A DNA stretch of 64,000 nt from Paulinella micropora (GCA_009731375.1 BJOX01000005.1:1663357-1727356); one strand, 5' to 3'; shown: positions 1 to 10,852, counted from the stretch's first letter. Numbers and translations: made by a program. Notes: generated by a model not told the origin, from the letters alone.

Positions 1-489
1 CTCCTTATAACTCTATCAACAACCGCTAAGGCTCTATGGTCGCCGACTTCAACCACATCATGTTTAATTCCATTTTCATTAAAATATTCACGAGTTGCCT
101 TTATATTCTCCACCGCTGTCAGTAGTAATTGATTTCGGTTTATATTTAATTGTTTTCAAAGCATAATAGACTTCTTTTGCTGTTGTATTTTTTAATGGAA
201 TGATTATTAAATATCTTGAATGACAATCAATCCAAACAAGCATCCAAGCATAGCCCTTATTTCCTTTCTTATCTTTTATCTTACTCATATCCGCTAAGTC
301 AAGAAAGACTTGGTCTAATGGTTTATCAACCCATATAGTGTTCCATATTTTCTGGTTTTTTTTCTGGTGGTGAATTTCAAGTGCTTCTTCTTCTTTTGTT
401 TTAACTACTTCTCCTGTAGGTGTGTCTTCTAATTGACTATTACGATTTTGGTTATTAATAATTGTATGTTTATGGTCTAAATCTGGCAT
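1..489 (-). pseudogene. rve-family integrase, partial (E1)
   Basis: This is the retroviral-type integrase that Polintons use to insert their DNA. It starts at the minus-strand ATG at 487-489 and continues out of the window. Visible are WIDCHSRYLI in the first catalytic strand region, TTDSGGEYKG around the second catalytic Asp, and, in another frame, GDHRALAVVDRVIR where the third acidic residue of a DDE enzyme is expected. The frame breaks shortly after the second motif, at about base 95. The homologue in E2 (48784-49788) is intact and shows the same order. The third acidic position reads Asp, not Glu, in both elements. Confidence 0.85.
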
Positions 490-499
490 ATTATATAGT

Positions 500-757
500 A
501 TGAGATTTTCAAAGTCAAATGTAAAAAACAAAAAATATAAAGTCATTAGTCCGAAAGGTAAGGTTATTAATTTTGGAGATATCAGATACGAACATTATAA
601 AGACCGCATAGGTTTATATTCACATTTAGACCATTTGGATAAAGAAAGAAGAAAAAAATACAGAATGAGAGCAAAAGCAATACGAAATTCAAAAGGTGAA
701 TTAACTTATAATAATCCAGAATATAGTAATTATTATTCTTATCATTATCTCTGGTAA
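500..757 (+). CDS. small basic protein, DUF5754-like (E1 cargo)
   Basis: This is an intact 85-residue basic protein. It has the pattern KKYKVISPKGKVINFGD near residues 11-27, then YKDRIGLYSHLDHLDKERR and a C-terminal YYSYHYLW. I recognise this arrangement from a small family common in large DNA viruses and related elements (DUF5754-like); its function is unknown. It is divergent from the integrase, and their start codons lie about 10 bp apart, so they probably share a bidirectional promoter. E2 carries a different gene (48472-48729) at the corresponding place. The family assignment is from memory of the motif pattern. Confidence 0.7.
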   Translation: MRFSKSNVKNKKYKVISPKGKVINFGDIRYEHYKDRIGLYSHLDHLDKERRKKYRMRAKAIRNSKGELTYNNPEYSNYYSYHYLW

Positions 758-768
758 TGTCTAAAACT

Positions 769-1281
769 TCAAGAAACATTTTTCAACATCGCTTTTTCTT
801 TCTTAGCACCACCAGAAGATTGATTATATACTTTTACACTCACACTGCTAGACTTTTTTCCTTTTCCTTTCTTCGGCTTAATTTCTTCTTCTTCGCTACT
901 CTCGCTTTCACTTTCTTCACTTTCTTCAGGCTCAGGCTCTGGTTTTTTACTCTTCTTCTTTTCTCTCTTAGTTTCCTCTTTCGCTCTTTTGATTTTCATC
1001 TTAGCCATCTTTTCTGCGATCAGGTCAGTGAAATCAACCTCATCTTCACTCTCACTCTGCTCAGGTGTGTCATCTTGTTCCTTCTCGTTAATAATATCTG
1101 TTGGTAAATTCTTATTTTCTATCTCTGCTATTTTTCGTTCCATATCTTCGTCTTCGCTTTTAACCGCGTTTCGGTATTGCTCCAAAACCTTTTTGGCATG
1201 TTCCATTTTTCTCTGCTTTGCTTTTTGTTTAATTCCATCGACTGCTTTCCCCAGTTTTGGCGGCTCGCTTCAGGACTTGGC
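769..1281 (-). pseudogene. charged acidic/basic protein, conserved in both elements (E1)
   Basis: The main open stretch (769-1206) is a highly charged protein. It has an N-terminal coiled-coil-like region, a central acidic run, a Lys-rich segment, an SESESSEEEE acidic tract, a second basic tract (KPKKGKGKK) and a short VSVKVYNQ segment. The E2 homologue (47950-48465) has the same layout and ends in a comparable way. In E1 the first part (about 1207-1281) is in another frame, so the gene is probably broken near its start. The alternation of acidic and basic tracts suggests a nuclear or virion DNA-associated protein; that is inference, and no family was recognised. It is divergently transcribed from the fibre gene. 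Confidence 0.6.
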
Positions 1282-1342
1282 ATTCTATACTAAAAGTTTT
1301 ATTTTTTAGTATTTTTAAAATTAAATATTTATTTTATATAAT

Positions 1343-4300
1343 ATGGCAGGCTCATCCTATAAATCATTACTCTGCTTGTCAGAAATAGCGACAGACAGCC
1401 TATCAATCGCAAACTTAGACTTAACCAACACAAACATAGTCGGTCTGAATACAGACAGAGTGCCAGAAGATGCCGACCCAATAAATCTTTATTATACTGA
1501 CGGCCGATTTGACACACGTCTCGCTTTAAAATCAACAACAGACCTAAAAGAAGGGCTTAATTATTATTGGACTGATAACCGCTTTGATGGTCGGTTCGCT
1601 TTAAAATCAACAACTGACCTAAAGAAGGACTTAATTATTATTGGACTGATAACCGCTTTGACACACGTCTCGCTTTAAAATCAACGACTAATATCAAAGA
1701 AGGAAAAAATTTATACTATACAGAGCAACGAGTAAGGGATAATGACGAGTCAAAGCCTCAACTCAACACAGAAGCAATACTTCCAATCCGCACCAAACCA
1801 GTTTATATAATTTGATAGACACAAACATATTTGCACAAGCGAGCGGACAATACTTAACTTACAACGATGTAGAAGGCAAATGGAAGAATTCAGCCCTTGG
1901 TTCAATTGATACACTTTCAGATGTGGTTATAACCGGACCAATAGCAATGAATAGTTATCTAACATATAATTCAATAAACTGGGTAAATAAAACATTTCCG
2001 ATAAATGTGGATGAATTCGGCAATATTAGTATTGGAAGGAAGAATATAACAGGAGTTAATTTACTAAATACCAAAGATGTTGATGAATGGATATTTGAAC
2101 ACCAAGATAATAATGATAAAGTTTCAGCGAGTGGAAGTATAGACTCACATAGCGATGTGTTAATAACGGGCACACCAGCAGATAACCAATTACTCATTTA
2201 TAGCACAGGTCAATGGAGAAACACCACACCACCCTTTCTTAGATTAGACGGCACTGCTAGTATGACGGGGGCTCTAAATATGGGAGGGTTTGCTATTTCA
2301 GGGGCTTCTACATATAATGGAATTAATCTCGCTAATCTCGCAGTTGATGGTTCGGTGGTCAAACTAACAGGAGACCAAACTATAGGAGGAATTAAAACAT
2401 TCAGCAGTATAATAAATGCGAGTGCGGGGATTGATATGAAAAGCCAAAGCATAACAAATGTCAATCTGGTTGATGGTGTGGATGTTTCCGTTCTTGATAC
2501 TTCGTTGGTTAAACTAACAGGAGACCAAACCATAGCAGGGAATAAAACATTTACATCAACTTTAGAAGTAAGTGATTCGTCCAATCCTACTACTTTTGAC
2601 GGCATTGGCATAGCCTTTGATACAAAAATAGGAATGATTGCAGCACAAAAAACAGCCACAGCGACTTGGTATCCCATACAAATAACTGGTTCGTATGTAG
2701 AGTTATATTCAGGTAATACTTTAATTATAACCGCAACTGGCACTACACTCAATTTGAATAACAACAAAATAACAAACTTAGCCACACCATCAGCAACAAC
2801 GGACGGAGCAAACAAAAGTTATGTAGACACATTAGACGGGCAAAATGTGAAACTAACAGGAAACCAAACCACAGCAGGAATTAAGACATATAGCAGTGGT
2901 GTGGAAATAACTGGAAACTCAATCAATTCAACAACAAAAGGCACATTCATCTTTTTTAATTCTTCCAGCAATATCGGTTCTATTGCTAGTTTGGATATGA
3001 AAACTGCGACATATTACAACTTTGAAATTTCAGCGAAAAAAGTAAGTTTTATTATTGACGGGACGATTGTTTCGTGGTTTAATGCTACTGGCTTAGATTG
3101 TAATAGTAGTCGGATTGTTAATCTAGGAGCACCACAAAATGCGAATGAAGCGGTAAATATCTGGATGATAATTGTGTGAAACTAACAACAGACCAAACCA
3201 TAACAGGAAGTAAAACATTTAATGGGGCGAGCACAACGATAAAATATCTAACTTTAACGAACAATGTCGATTTTAATAATCAAACTATCATTAATGGTGG
3301 AAATATAACATACAATGGAGCGAGGATATTAAACCAAAATGGAGGAGATATATTCTTTTCACAGACATCAGGTGATTATCAATATTTCTTATTTACTCTA
3401 AATACCGCTACAAGTGGAACCGCGAACCAACGAGGTTATGTATTTACGAATGTAGCATTTGATGTAAAAGGAGCAGGTCTTTATATTTCAAAACTTTTGG
3501 ATAATAAAAGTGCTTCATCTGACATTGTCCGTTTTAACAATGCTGGCGGTATGCGGTTTGATGGTGCTTTGGATTGTATGTGATCCCAGCATTTGCCGTT
3601 AGTAATCCACTCGCAGTTGCCGTTGTTGTTGATATACCCGCATTTGCCGTTATCGCTTCACTTGCTGTTATTGCCTTCGTTGTTAATAAGCCCGATGTGT
3701 CAAGTTCCATAGCGAGAGACCAAGGAACAGCAACCCCAACACTTTTCCCGCTATCATACAAAAATCTAAGTTTATTATTCCATTTACTAATTAGAAAATT
3801 AGAACTCGCATAACTTGATTTCCATCCGCCAGCATCTAAATACGCATCAAAAGTCATATTTATGTTATTATGACTTAAATTAGTTAGTTGAAAAGTGGGA
3901 TATATATCTTNNNNNNNNNNGGTTGTATTATTGTTATAAGTTTCATACAATTCTAAACCCGCTGTTGTTCCTATTCCTTTAGTTGTATTGCCTATGATTA
4001 TTGGCATACCTGATGCCGTTGTTATTTTATCGCTCGTTGTTAATGTTGTTGTAGTCATAAAAGCAGTTGCCGTTAATGTAGTTTCCGTTATTGTTCCAGC
4101 ACTTGTTATGTTGTTTGAGTTCGTTGGCACACTAACGTCAGTAACGAATGCCAGCGGGGCGAAAATAGGAATTCAGGGACAAACAGACGGAACAAATGCA
4201 AAAGGAATATTTCTATGGGATACGACTAATACAAGTTGGGGGATTTATGCAGCATCTGGCGGAGTTGGAAACGCTAGAAGTTTGGCAAATGGTTTGGCGG

Positions 4301-5242
4301 GGGGGAAATGATTTTAGTTCGTATAGTTTTCAGTTTAGGGTTGCTAATGATTCTACAGTGGGCTTTGTATGGGAGAATTTAGCAGAGCAATTGTTGATGT
4401 CGTTGAATGGACTCAATGGGACTTTATGGACAAAAGGATTGATACTCTGGGGTGCTAACAACCACAACTAATAATGGAGCGAAAATAGGAATTCAAGGAC
4501 AAACAGACGGGGGTGGTAACCGCGGAATATTTATTTGGGATACTGGCGATTCAGCATGGGGGATTTATATGTCTCAGTCTGGAGCAAATAAATCATTAAG
4601 TGGAACAGGAACAGCACCAGCAGGAGGAGGCGGAGATTAACTTCTTATGCTATTAGATTTAGAGTGAATAATTCTTCAACGAGTGGGTTCATATGGGAGA
4701 ATAGTTCAAATACTGCTTTAATGTCATTAAGAGCGAGCGATGGGCAATTATGGGTATTGGCTAGTCCTATCGTATATTCAGATAGACGAAAAAAAGAAGA
4801 TAAAAAGGAAAGCTTAGGCTTAGATTTTATTAATAAGTTAAATCCAGTCTGCTATCGTATGATTGACGACAACAAGAAATGTAGGACTGGCTTAATAGCA
4901 CAAGAATTAGAAGAAATACTAACAGAAATGGATATGCTAGATTTTGGTGGTTTTATAAAAGAAACAACTATGGTTCCGTGTCCAAAGCAAAGAAAAGAAT
5001 GCGAATTGAAAGGTATGAGTGTTAATCCAGAAGAATCATTGTTAAATGTGTTGATAGTGGTGATGTCAGTTAATATGGTATAGGTTATTCTGAGTTTATC
5101 GCCCCGTTAATGAAAGCGGTTCAACAATTATCAGAAAAGGTAGTTAATTTAGAAAAAGAAAATAAACTTTTACTTAATATACTACAAGACCAAGCAAATC
5201 AATTAGCAGAAATACGAGCAGTCGTTTTTTCAAATGTCAAAT
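1343..5242 (+). pseudogene. trimeric fibre with C-terminal Peptidase S74 chaperone (E1)
   Basis: This is a long phage-tail-fibre-like protein. The N-terminus carries repeats of the form LYYTDGRFDTRLALKSTTDL. The shaft has repeats of VKLTGDQTIAGNKTF every 50-100 residues. The tip carries two copies of a domain with GAKIGIQGQTDG, WGIY and GFIWEN motifs (about 4140-4440 and 4455-4740). The end holds SDRRKKEDKKESLGLDF and CRTGLIAQELEEIL, which are hallmarks of the Peptidase S74 intramolecular chaperone that trimerises and cleaves itself from fibres. A final coiled coil (about 5085-5240) follows. It is probably a virion receptor-binding spike. Several frameshifts, one N gap and an inverted internal block break it. 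It overlaps the membrane-protein gene by a few bases. Confidence 0.85.
3577..4125 (-). other. inverted block inside the E1 fibre gene
   Basis: Within the plus-strand fibre gene, the fibre coding sense of this block lies on the minus strand. Read on the minus strand from 4125 downward it begins NSNNITSAGTIT and ends with ANAGIT. These are the sequences that in E2 directly follow GALDM and directly precede the GAKIGIQG domain. The flanks on both sides are in plus sense and correspond to the neighbouring E2 positions. The block is therefore inverted in place. An N gap (3911-3920) lies inside it, but none lies at either junction. Confidence 0.8.
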
Positions 5243-5588
5243 AATACAACCAGACTTCACAGACCACCACCTATTATGGATATGAATGGCGAACTAACTC
5301 CAGAATTAAAGTCTCGTGTTCTTGAAGTAGAACTAAAGACTGAGGAAAAAAAAAGTAGAGCACGAATTGGAAGATAACTGGAATTGTTGTTGTATAAAAA
5401 ACAGACCAACCGACAGCAGATTAATTAAATACTTATTTCAAATGGGTATCATTATTGCCATTATAACCCTTTGTATTGTGAGGCTTTCTGAAAAGAACTT
5501 ACCATGCGAGGTTGCTAATACTTATGTCGGAATCCTAACATTGCTTATCGGCATTTGCCTTCCATCACCTTCTAGTTCAAAGAAATGA
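5234..5588 (+). pseudogene. small one-span membrane protein (E1)
   Basis: The start at 5234 overlaps the end of the fibre gene. The product has a Pro-rich N-terminus (RLHRPPPIM), a Glu/Lys helix, the motif NWNCCCIKNRPTD, a hydrophobic segment (GIIIAIITLCIV) and a second hydrophobic stretch before a Ser/Pro tail. One frame break occurs in a run of A near 5350; the rest (5367-5588) is open. The E2 homologue (43978-44325) is uninterrupted and nearly identical in its membrane half. Its position next to the fibre suggests a virion membrane or vertex partner, or a late protein, but no family was recognised. Confidence 0.75.
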
Positions 5589-5624
5589 TATTTATCAACT
5601 ACACTTTCATTCGCATTCTCGTTT

Positions 5625-5822
5625 GTTTGGAGGGGGTTTCACCCCCTACCATACCCCCGCGGGTTTGGAAAGGGGCATAGCCCCTTCCATAAACATCGAA
5701 AACCGACAAAAAATTAAAATGGGAGACGATGTTTGAGAATAAGCGAGAGTGCGACAGCACGACCATCTCGTAGAGTGATTACGCCCTTCGGGCAGTAAAG
5801 TGAAATTCTCAAATATCAAAGC
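5625..5822. repeat. composite palindromic module, copy 1 (families A and B)
   Basis: The A part (5625-5698) contains GGAGGGGGTTTCACCCCC and AAAGGGGCATAGCCCC stems and ends in AAACATCG. About 30 bp of AT-rich spacer follows. The B part (5728-5822) runs from GATGTTTGAGAATAAGCGA to TTCTCAAATATC. The outer arms of B are complementary, and the A end pairs with the B start. B supplies the stop codon (5809-5811) of the minus-strand secreted-protein gene. In E2 the two flanking genes overlap by 12 bp with no such insert. Confidence 0.75.
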
Positions 5823-6060
5823 ATTCGTATAAGTGTATTTTGTACCAAGAACTATCGCCGACACAGATTAAAGGAATGGCTTCATCAAAACTACGACACA
5901 CATTATTTCCGTTATTTATGAAAACACATTTAAATTCTGTTTCTATTCCTTTTTGAATACAATAAACACAACTTTCATTCTTTTTTTCGCTTACCCGTGA
6001 GTAAAAGTCGCATGCAGTCCGACCTAACACATACCACATAAACAAGAATATTAAAATCAT
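5809..6060 (-). CDS. small secreted 7-cysteine protein (E1)
   Basis: This is an 83-residue protein with a clear signal peptide (a hydrophobic run ending near VLGRTA, residues 1-16). A mature part of about 67 residues has seven Cys at positions 17, 31, 34, 45, 55, 66 and 80. All seven are conserved in the E2 copy (43738-43989). The SCVYCIQKG segment faintly resembles a PSI-type cysteine module, but this is not firm. It lies on the opposite strand to the virion gene block. Its last residues and stop codon lie in palindromic module copy 1. The open frame is intact although most of E1 is decayed. A secreted or virion-surface host-interaction role is inference. Confidence 0.75.
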   Translation of the reverse strand: MILIFLFMWYVLGRTACDFYSRVSEKKNESCVYCIQKGIETEFKCVFINNGNNVCRSFDEAIPLICVGDSSWYKIHLYECFDI

Positions 6061-6087
6061 TTTTTTATATCATATATTATATAATTT

Positions 6088-6451
6088 ATGGCTGACTATA
6101 AATACCAAAAGATTATTTTTCTGAGCAATGATTTTGCTGGAGGAAGCAAAAACATTTAATAAAAATATTCAAATGTCATTCACACCCACCAAAATGAATG
6201 TAAAATTTATCCACTATACGAACGACCAGACGGAAACCAAAACCAGAATTCTTTATATGGACAGAATTGGAATTATCGGCACATTTGCAGATAGTAATAT
6301 AGCAAACATTTCAAACCTTAGTTATAATTTAGGTGTAGTAAATTGGTCAGACGGACAATATACATTTAAAGTCCTTGAAACTGACAGCGGAAATATTGAT
6401 ACAGGAAATTTAGCAGGCCGAATTGTTGTATGCCTAGAGCTTCTAGGCTGA
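6088..6451 (+). pseudogene. conserved 120-aa unknown protein (E1)
   Basis: This is the homologue of the intact 120-residue E2 gene at 43349-43711. Shared features are YQKIIFLSNDFAGGSK at the N-terminus, IQMSFTPT, MNVKFIHY, MDRIGIIGTFAD and a C-terminal GRIVVCLELLG. The alternating pattern suggests a small beta-rich fold. In E1 a single-base insertion near 6155 breaks the frame. It sits between the secreted-protein gene and the ATPase in both elements, inside the virion gene block, so a minor virion protein is plausible. No family was recognised. Confidence 0.7.
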
Positions 6452-6455
6452 TATT

Positions 6456-6618
6456 TGTTTGGAGGGGGTTTCACCCCCTACCATACCCCCGCGGGTTTGG
6501 AAAGGGACAAAGTCCCTTGCATAAACATCGTAAAACCATTTAATTTCTTGTAAATGAAAAAAACGATGTTTTAGAATAAGAGAGAGTGCGGAGCACGAAA
6601 CGCAATTCTAAAATATCA
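6456..6618. repeat. composite palindromic module, copy 2
   Basis: The A part (6456-6530) is almost the same as copy 1. It is followed by an AT-rich spacer and a B part (6565-6618) from GATGTTTTAGAATAAG to ATTCTAAAATATCA. The B part ends exactly at the ATG of the ATPase gene (6619). The AAACATCG end of A pairs with the CGATGTTT start of B. Confidence 0.75.
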
Positions 6619-7435
6619 ATGCAAAAAATAAATATCAAGGTGAAGCCAGTAAAACAAGAGGGTGATGGAAATAAAAAAGCAAAAGGTTATAAATTATTCA
6701 ACGAGCCTTATTCAAATATATTTCTACTAGCCCGTAAGAAGAGCGGGAAAACGACAGCACTCTTTGAAATACTGAAACGGACTACAGACGGAAAAACCCG
6801 TATTGTCATTATCGCTTCAACAATACACAAGGACTACATTTATAAAGCAATGGTTAAGCACTTTAAGAACAGGGGAAACCCAATCGCAATTTATACCTTT
6901 CTTAAATCAGATGGTGTTAATGTCATTGATTATGAGCTAGACAAACTGAACAGACAGGACGAGCAACACGAAGGAGAAGTAAAACAGGACAAAGAAGAAA
7001 TAGAGAAGCCACAATTTTTATACTTTGGAAAGGAAAAGAAAAAAGAAGAAGGAGGTGAGAAGAAAGAGAGACCAAGTAAGTATATTTCTCCAGAGGTTGT
7101 TTTTGTTTTGGACGATTTAGGGAGCGGATTAAGAGACAAGTCCGTAAGTGATTTGTTAAAAAAGAACAGACACTATAAAAGTAAGGTGATTATGTCAAGC
7201 CAGTATTTAAACGACCTACGGCCAGAAGCAATTAAGCAGTTAGATTATTTGTTAATATTTCCGGGTCAGAATCAGGATAAAATGGAACTCGTGTATAAAC
7301 ACTTAGACTCTTATCTTTTGACTTTGATTATTTTCTTCAAAAGTATCACGAGGCTACAAAGGAGAGATTTAATTTTCTTTATGTCTCAAGTGTTGATGAT
7401 CAATTACGGAAGAATTTCTCATTAAAATTTTTATA
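6619..7435 (+). pseudogene. FtsK/HerA-type genome-packaging ATPase (E1)
   Basis: This is the A32-like packaging ATPase that pumps viral DNA into capsids. The start is set at 6619, where the protein aligns with the E2 start. The Walker A motif is ARKKSGKTT. Walker B is VVFVLDDLGSGL. A following VIMSSQYLNDLRPEAIKQL segment matches the family's conserved helix-strand after Walker B. The body is open to about 7310, after which a frameshift scrambles the last 35 residues relative to the E2 copy (42518-43336). A Lys/Glu-rich loop before Walker B replaces a segment that in E2 is encoded by a palindromic repeat. Confidence 0.88.
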
Positions 7436-7468
7436 ATATTTTTATATAATTATTTTTTACTTATTATA

Positions 7469-7799
7469 ATGGTAGTGAAGACAACTCGTGTTGAAGTCAT
7501 TCCAACAATCGGCAAACGAACAATTAACTCAAGCACAATGGCTGGAGGCAAAAAGAAGACTGGTCGTAAGAAGAAGCAAGGAGGCAAGGGACAGGCTGGC
7601 GGTAAAATTAACTGGCAAAAAGTGGGGAAAACGGCCTTGGCTGTTAATAAATTTCTCTGCGATAACAAAGTAATTCTCTAGGACTGCGGGAGCCTTAAGC
7701 AGTATTGGAGTTCCTTATGCAGGATCTGTCCAAGCCACCGCTTCAAAACTAGGATATGGCAAGAGAAAGCAGAGAGGATGCGGTGCACTCAAATTCTAA
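7469..7799 (+). pseudogene. small basic core-like protein (E1)
   Basis: This is a basic protein with a GGKKKTGRKKKQGGKGQAGGK tract of Lys and Gly, then INWQKVGKTALAVNKFL. After a frame break near 7680 it continues with SIGVPYAG and a GYGKRKQRG end. The intact E2 copy (42105-42449) has the same order. Size, charge and the Gly-Tyr-Gly-Lys end resemble the small core (pX/Mu-like) proteins of adenovirus-related viruses; this is a resemblance, not a proven homology. It lies between ATPase and protease as in E2. Confidence 0.65.
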
Positions 7800-7987
7800 A
7801 AGATGATATTTTGTTCTGACTTCGTCATCACACTATCGCTTCGCGATAGTTCGCCCTTTGGGCAGAACAAACATCGACGACCATTATTTTTTCTTTTTAA
7901 AAAAAATCGATGTTTTAGAATATAGATTCAGCGAGCTGAATCGATAGTGAGAATGCGAAGCATGAAGCGCAATTCTAAAATATCAAG
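7800..7987. repeat. palindromic sequences before the protease gene, copy 3 of family B
   Basis: A hairpin around ACTATCGCTTCGCGATAGT (about 7832-7852) is followed by ACATCG, an AT-rich spacer and a B palindrome (7909-7986). That palindrome runs from GATGTTTTAGAATATAG to AATTCTAAAATATC and has an extra internal stem, ATTCAGCGAGCTGAAT. The layout matches copies 1 and 2. Confidence 0.65.
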
Positions 7988-9977
7988 GTAAGACCACCGC
8001 GGGTTTATAGAAATAAGAGCGGAAAACCATATATTATCCAGAAGGGTAAAAAATATTATCTCAATTTCGGTAAGAGCACAAATGATATGAGCACACTTCA
8101 AATTGTTAAACTTTTTATGAAATACTTAAGCAGACCAAAAGCAAAGAAAAAAGCAAAGAAGGAAGACTTAAGAAAAGTCCAAAGTCTATCAGAGATTGAA
8201 CAGAATACAAGAACAGCAATTAATGATCACTTAGACAAACTCAGAAAGGAAAAGTATGAAGGTATTGAAACCATAGAGAAAAAAGAAAAGACAGCAAGGA
8301 ATGAAATGGAAGATGAAAAGGAAAGGTTAGAAAGAAAAGACATAGCCGATGCTAAGGAAAGACAAGAGGTATTGGACAGAGAACATAAAAGAGAAATAGT
8401 AGAGGCGAAGGAAAGGCAGGAAGAAAAGGACAGGGAACTAAGAAGGGAGCAAAAACTCGTAGAAGATGTAAAGTTTGAACACGATAGGAAACAAAAATTA
8501 TTACTATTACCACAGCCACAATATCAACCACAACTTATACAAGCGGTGAATAATCAACCACCTACACCAGCGACACCACTTCCAAAACCCCCTACTGCAG
8601 AAGACACTGAACTAGATGAAAACATAAAACTTTTGAAATCCGCTTATTATACTGATGAAGAGATTAAAAAAATGACTGATAGAATGATACAAAAAACAGC
8701 AGATGGTATTAAATTATTGCAACAGAAAAATGTAAAACTGACTGATATGAGGAAAGCACTAGCACAAGCAGAAAAAAAGGGGCAAGCAACGGAAAATGAT
8801 GTTAAAAATTTACAATTTAAGCAAACAATGAAAGATGCCTTATCAAAAAAGTATTTACCAGAAATAAAAATCGTTGATTTATCGCGGGCCTTAAAAAGGA
8901 AACTTGAAATGGACGGACATACAAAATTGAAACATAGAGAAAATAGCGAATGGATTATGGCGATGGTAAAAAGGTTTAAAATTAATGTAGGAAACGATGA
9001 GAAACAAATAAAAAAGAAAATAGCAGATTATGCTAAGTATGATGAGTATATGGGGAAACAAGGAGGTACAGGTAGGAAATTACACCATACATTGGACGAA
9101 ATGATTAATAAATTATTTTCAATTGCGAAAATAAAAAAATACTTAGCCCGCAAAGATTGGAAACACACAATGAACAAACATGATTTTGTAAAAACTCTAA
9201 CTAGCAAAATGACAATAGACCCGAATGTGGATAAACAAGTTTCAACGGATTTAAATAATGACGAGGGAATGCCACCGGAGGGGGTTTCACCCCCTACCAT
9301 ACCCCCGAGAACAAGTTCTGCGGAGCAGAACATCGTGGCAAAGCCACTCATCGCGGAGACAACCATACCCCCGCCACCAGAGCCTGCAACAGATACTACT
9401 ACACCGCCAGACCGAACACAACCAGGGGAGCCACAGACAGACGAGCAACAGCAAGAGCAATCCATGCAGGAAGGAGAGGGTCGCGGCTTAATGACTAATG
9501 AAATAGATTATATAATGAAAAAATATGGATGGTATCTTGGAGCGATAGCCAGCGATGAAATCTACAAGTTGAAGCCCGGAAGCAGAAAGCGATACGGATT
9601 TATTATGAATACCGAACCTAGCAACAAAAAAGGACAGCACTGGATGGCAGTATGGATAAGTCTAGATAAAGACGGAAGTGTTGAAGTGTATGACCCATTA
9701 GCACTTACGAACCTACTGAAGACTTTCAACAACAAATGAACAGCTAATAGATAAAAGCCACCCCGATAGTTATTTATTAATGAAAGTAAATAAGGTAAAA
9801 GAGCAGAGTGATACCAGTGATAGTATTACCTGCGGATGGTTCGCAATGCGTTTTTTGATGGAGCGGGCAAAAGGAGTGCGATTTAAGTTTAGTTCGGGTT
9901 TCACAGACTTAAAAGAAGAAGAAGCGGAAAAATTAAAAGCCCAGAATGGGTATGGTAATTTTGATACATACATATAA
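7988..9977 (+). pseudogene. adenovirus-like (Ulp1-fold) cysteine protease with long coiled-coil N-terminus (E1)
   Basis: The main open frame is 8087-9739, with the catalytic end in another frame (9780-9977). The region 7988-8086 encodes the conserved basic N-terminus out of frame. Layout: basic start, long Glu/Lys/Arg coiled coil (to about residue 130), Gln/Pro-rich linker, helical middle, Pro-rich repeat-derived linker, protease domain. The active-site His is in GQHWMAVWI, the acidic residue is in VEVYDPLAL, and the Cys is in ITCGWFAMRFL. Family members process virion precursor proteins. Frame breaks around 9700-9780 separate His/Asp from Cys, so this copy cannot make an active enzyme. Family A palindromes at 9276-9375 are translated in frame in the linker. 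Confidence 0.85.
9276..9375. repeat. family A palindromes inside the protease reading frame (E1)
   Basis: A GGAGGGGGTTTCACCCCC stem and two copies of CCATACCCCCG lie inside the protease linker without breaking its frame. They encode a Pro/Thr-rich insertion (EGVSPPTIPPRTSS and TTIPPPPEP). The same stem occurs between genes at 5625 and 6456. The E2 protease instead has a TEPTTEP and EEQPPT repeat linker at this place. Confidence 0.7.
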
Positions 9978-9997
9978 AAGATATTTTCTAATATATA

Positions 9998-10039
9998 GAT
10001 TTTTGAGGTTGTAGGTGGTTTTTATAAAAAGCACCTACG
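9998..10039 (+). promoter_or_regulatory. conserved hairpin immediately upstream of the penton gene (E1)
   Basis: The sequence TTTTTGAGGTTGTAGGTGG is followed by a short loop and AAAAAGCACCTAC. The GTAGGTG arm pairs with CACCTAC, and the hairpin ends at the penton ATG (10040). The same motif precedes the penton of E2 and two other E2 sites. Its position suggests a late promoter or 5'-leader element; the function is inferred. Confidence 0.6.
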
Positions 10040-10852
10040 ATGGAGTACAAAGGTGGTCGGTCAAGTTCCATCTATTACATAAATAGTAAAAATAGAATAA
10101 CGGGAACAGACAGCGACTTTACACACGAAGTCAATATGAAGGGGCTAGACAATCCCACACATTGTAAAATTCTTCATATTTATGTGCCAAAATCGTATTA
10201 CTCTGTGGCTTCACCATATAATACTTTTACATTATCCGAAGACGGGTATGAGGCTTTAATTACAATACCTGAGGGAAACTACACAATGAACAATTTTAAA
10301 AATAAGTTGTCGGAGGTACTGACGACATAAAGTCCGAATGACTATACTTATGTTGTCTCAAGCAACAATACAAACACAGAAGCGGAGGATGGCAAATTAA
10401 CATTCAGTGTTTCAAATAACGGAGGTATTCAACCGCGGTTTATATTTGATGCTGATACACGTATTCATGAGGTTATGGGATTTGATAGAAATTTAACATA
10501 TTTCTTTGCTAATGATTTTATTAAATCGCCGAATGTAATTATTTTAACTGGTGAAAAAACATTGTATCTTCAATCGGATTTGGTGAATGAAGGTGATAAT
10601 CATGTGCTTCAAGAAATATACACAGCCAATCAAATTCTTTTTGGTTCTGTTATCTATGATGGAAGCGGGTCTGAGTATGGTAAAACATTGTCCGCTAATT
10701 CAAACAATATATTTAGATTTTACTTGACGGACGAAAACGACCAAGCAATTAATCTTAATGGTTTGGGAATAGTTATGACATTGCTTGTTTATCGTGAAAC
10801 TAATTACTTTAGTTTATTTAATTCATTTTTCAATTTGTTAAAGGCGAGATAA
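10040..10852 (+). pseudogene. penton-type minor capsid protein (E1)
   Basis: This is the single-jelly-roll vertex protein of Polinton-type capsids. The N-terminus IYYINSKNRITGTDSDFTH is the typical start of this family. The E2 copy (39138-39950) is intact and very similar throughout. In E1 codon 97 is TAA where E2 has a Glu codon. This is a base substitution rather than an indel, so it argues for genuine pseudogenisation. The remainder after the stop (to 10852) stays in the same frame. The gene follows the protease and precedes the major capsid gene. Confidence 0.88.

Noticed and set aside
1343-5242. Bacteriophage contamination as the source of the fibre gene
   Set aside because: Both elements carry it in the same gene order inside eukaryotic-type Polintons, one of them flanked by a host TSD.
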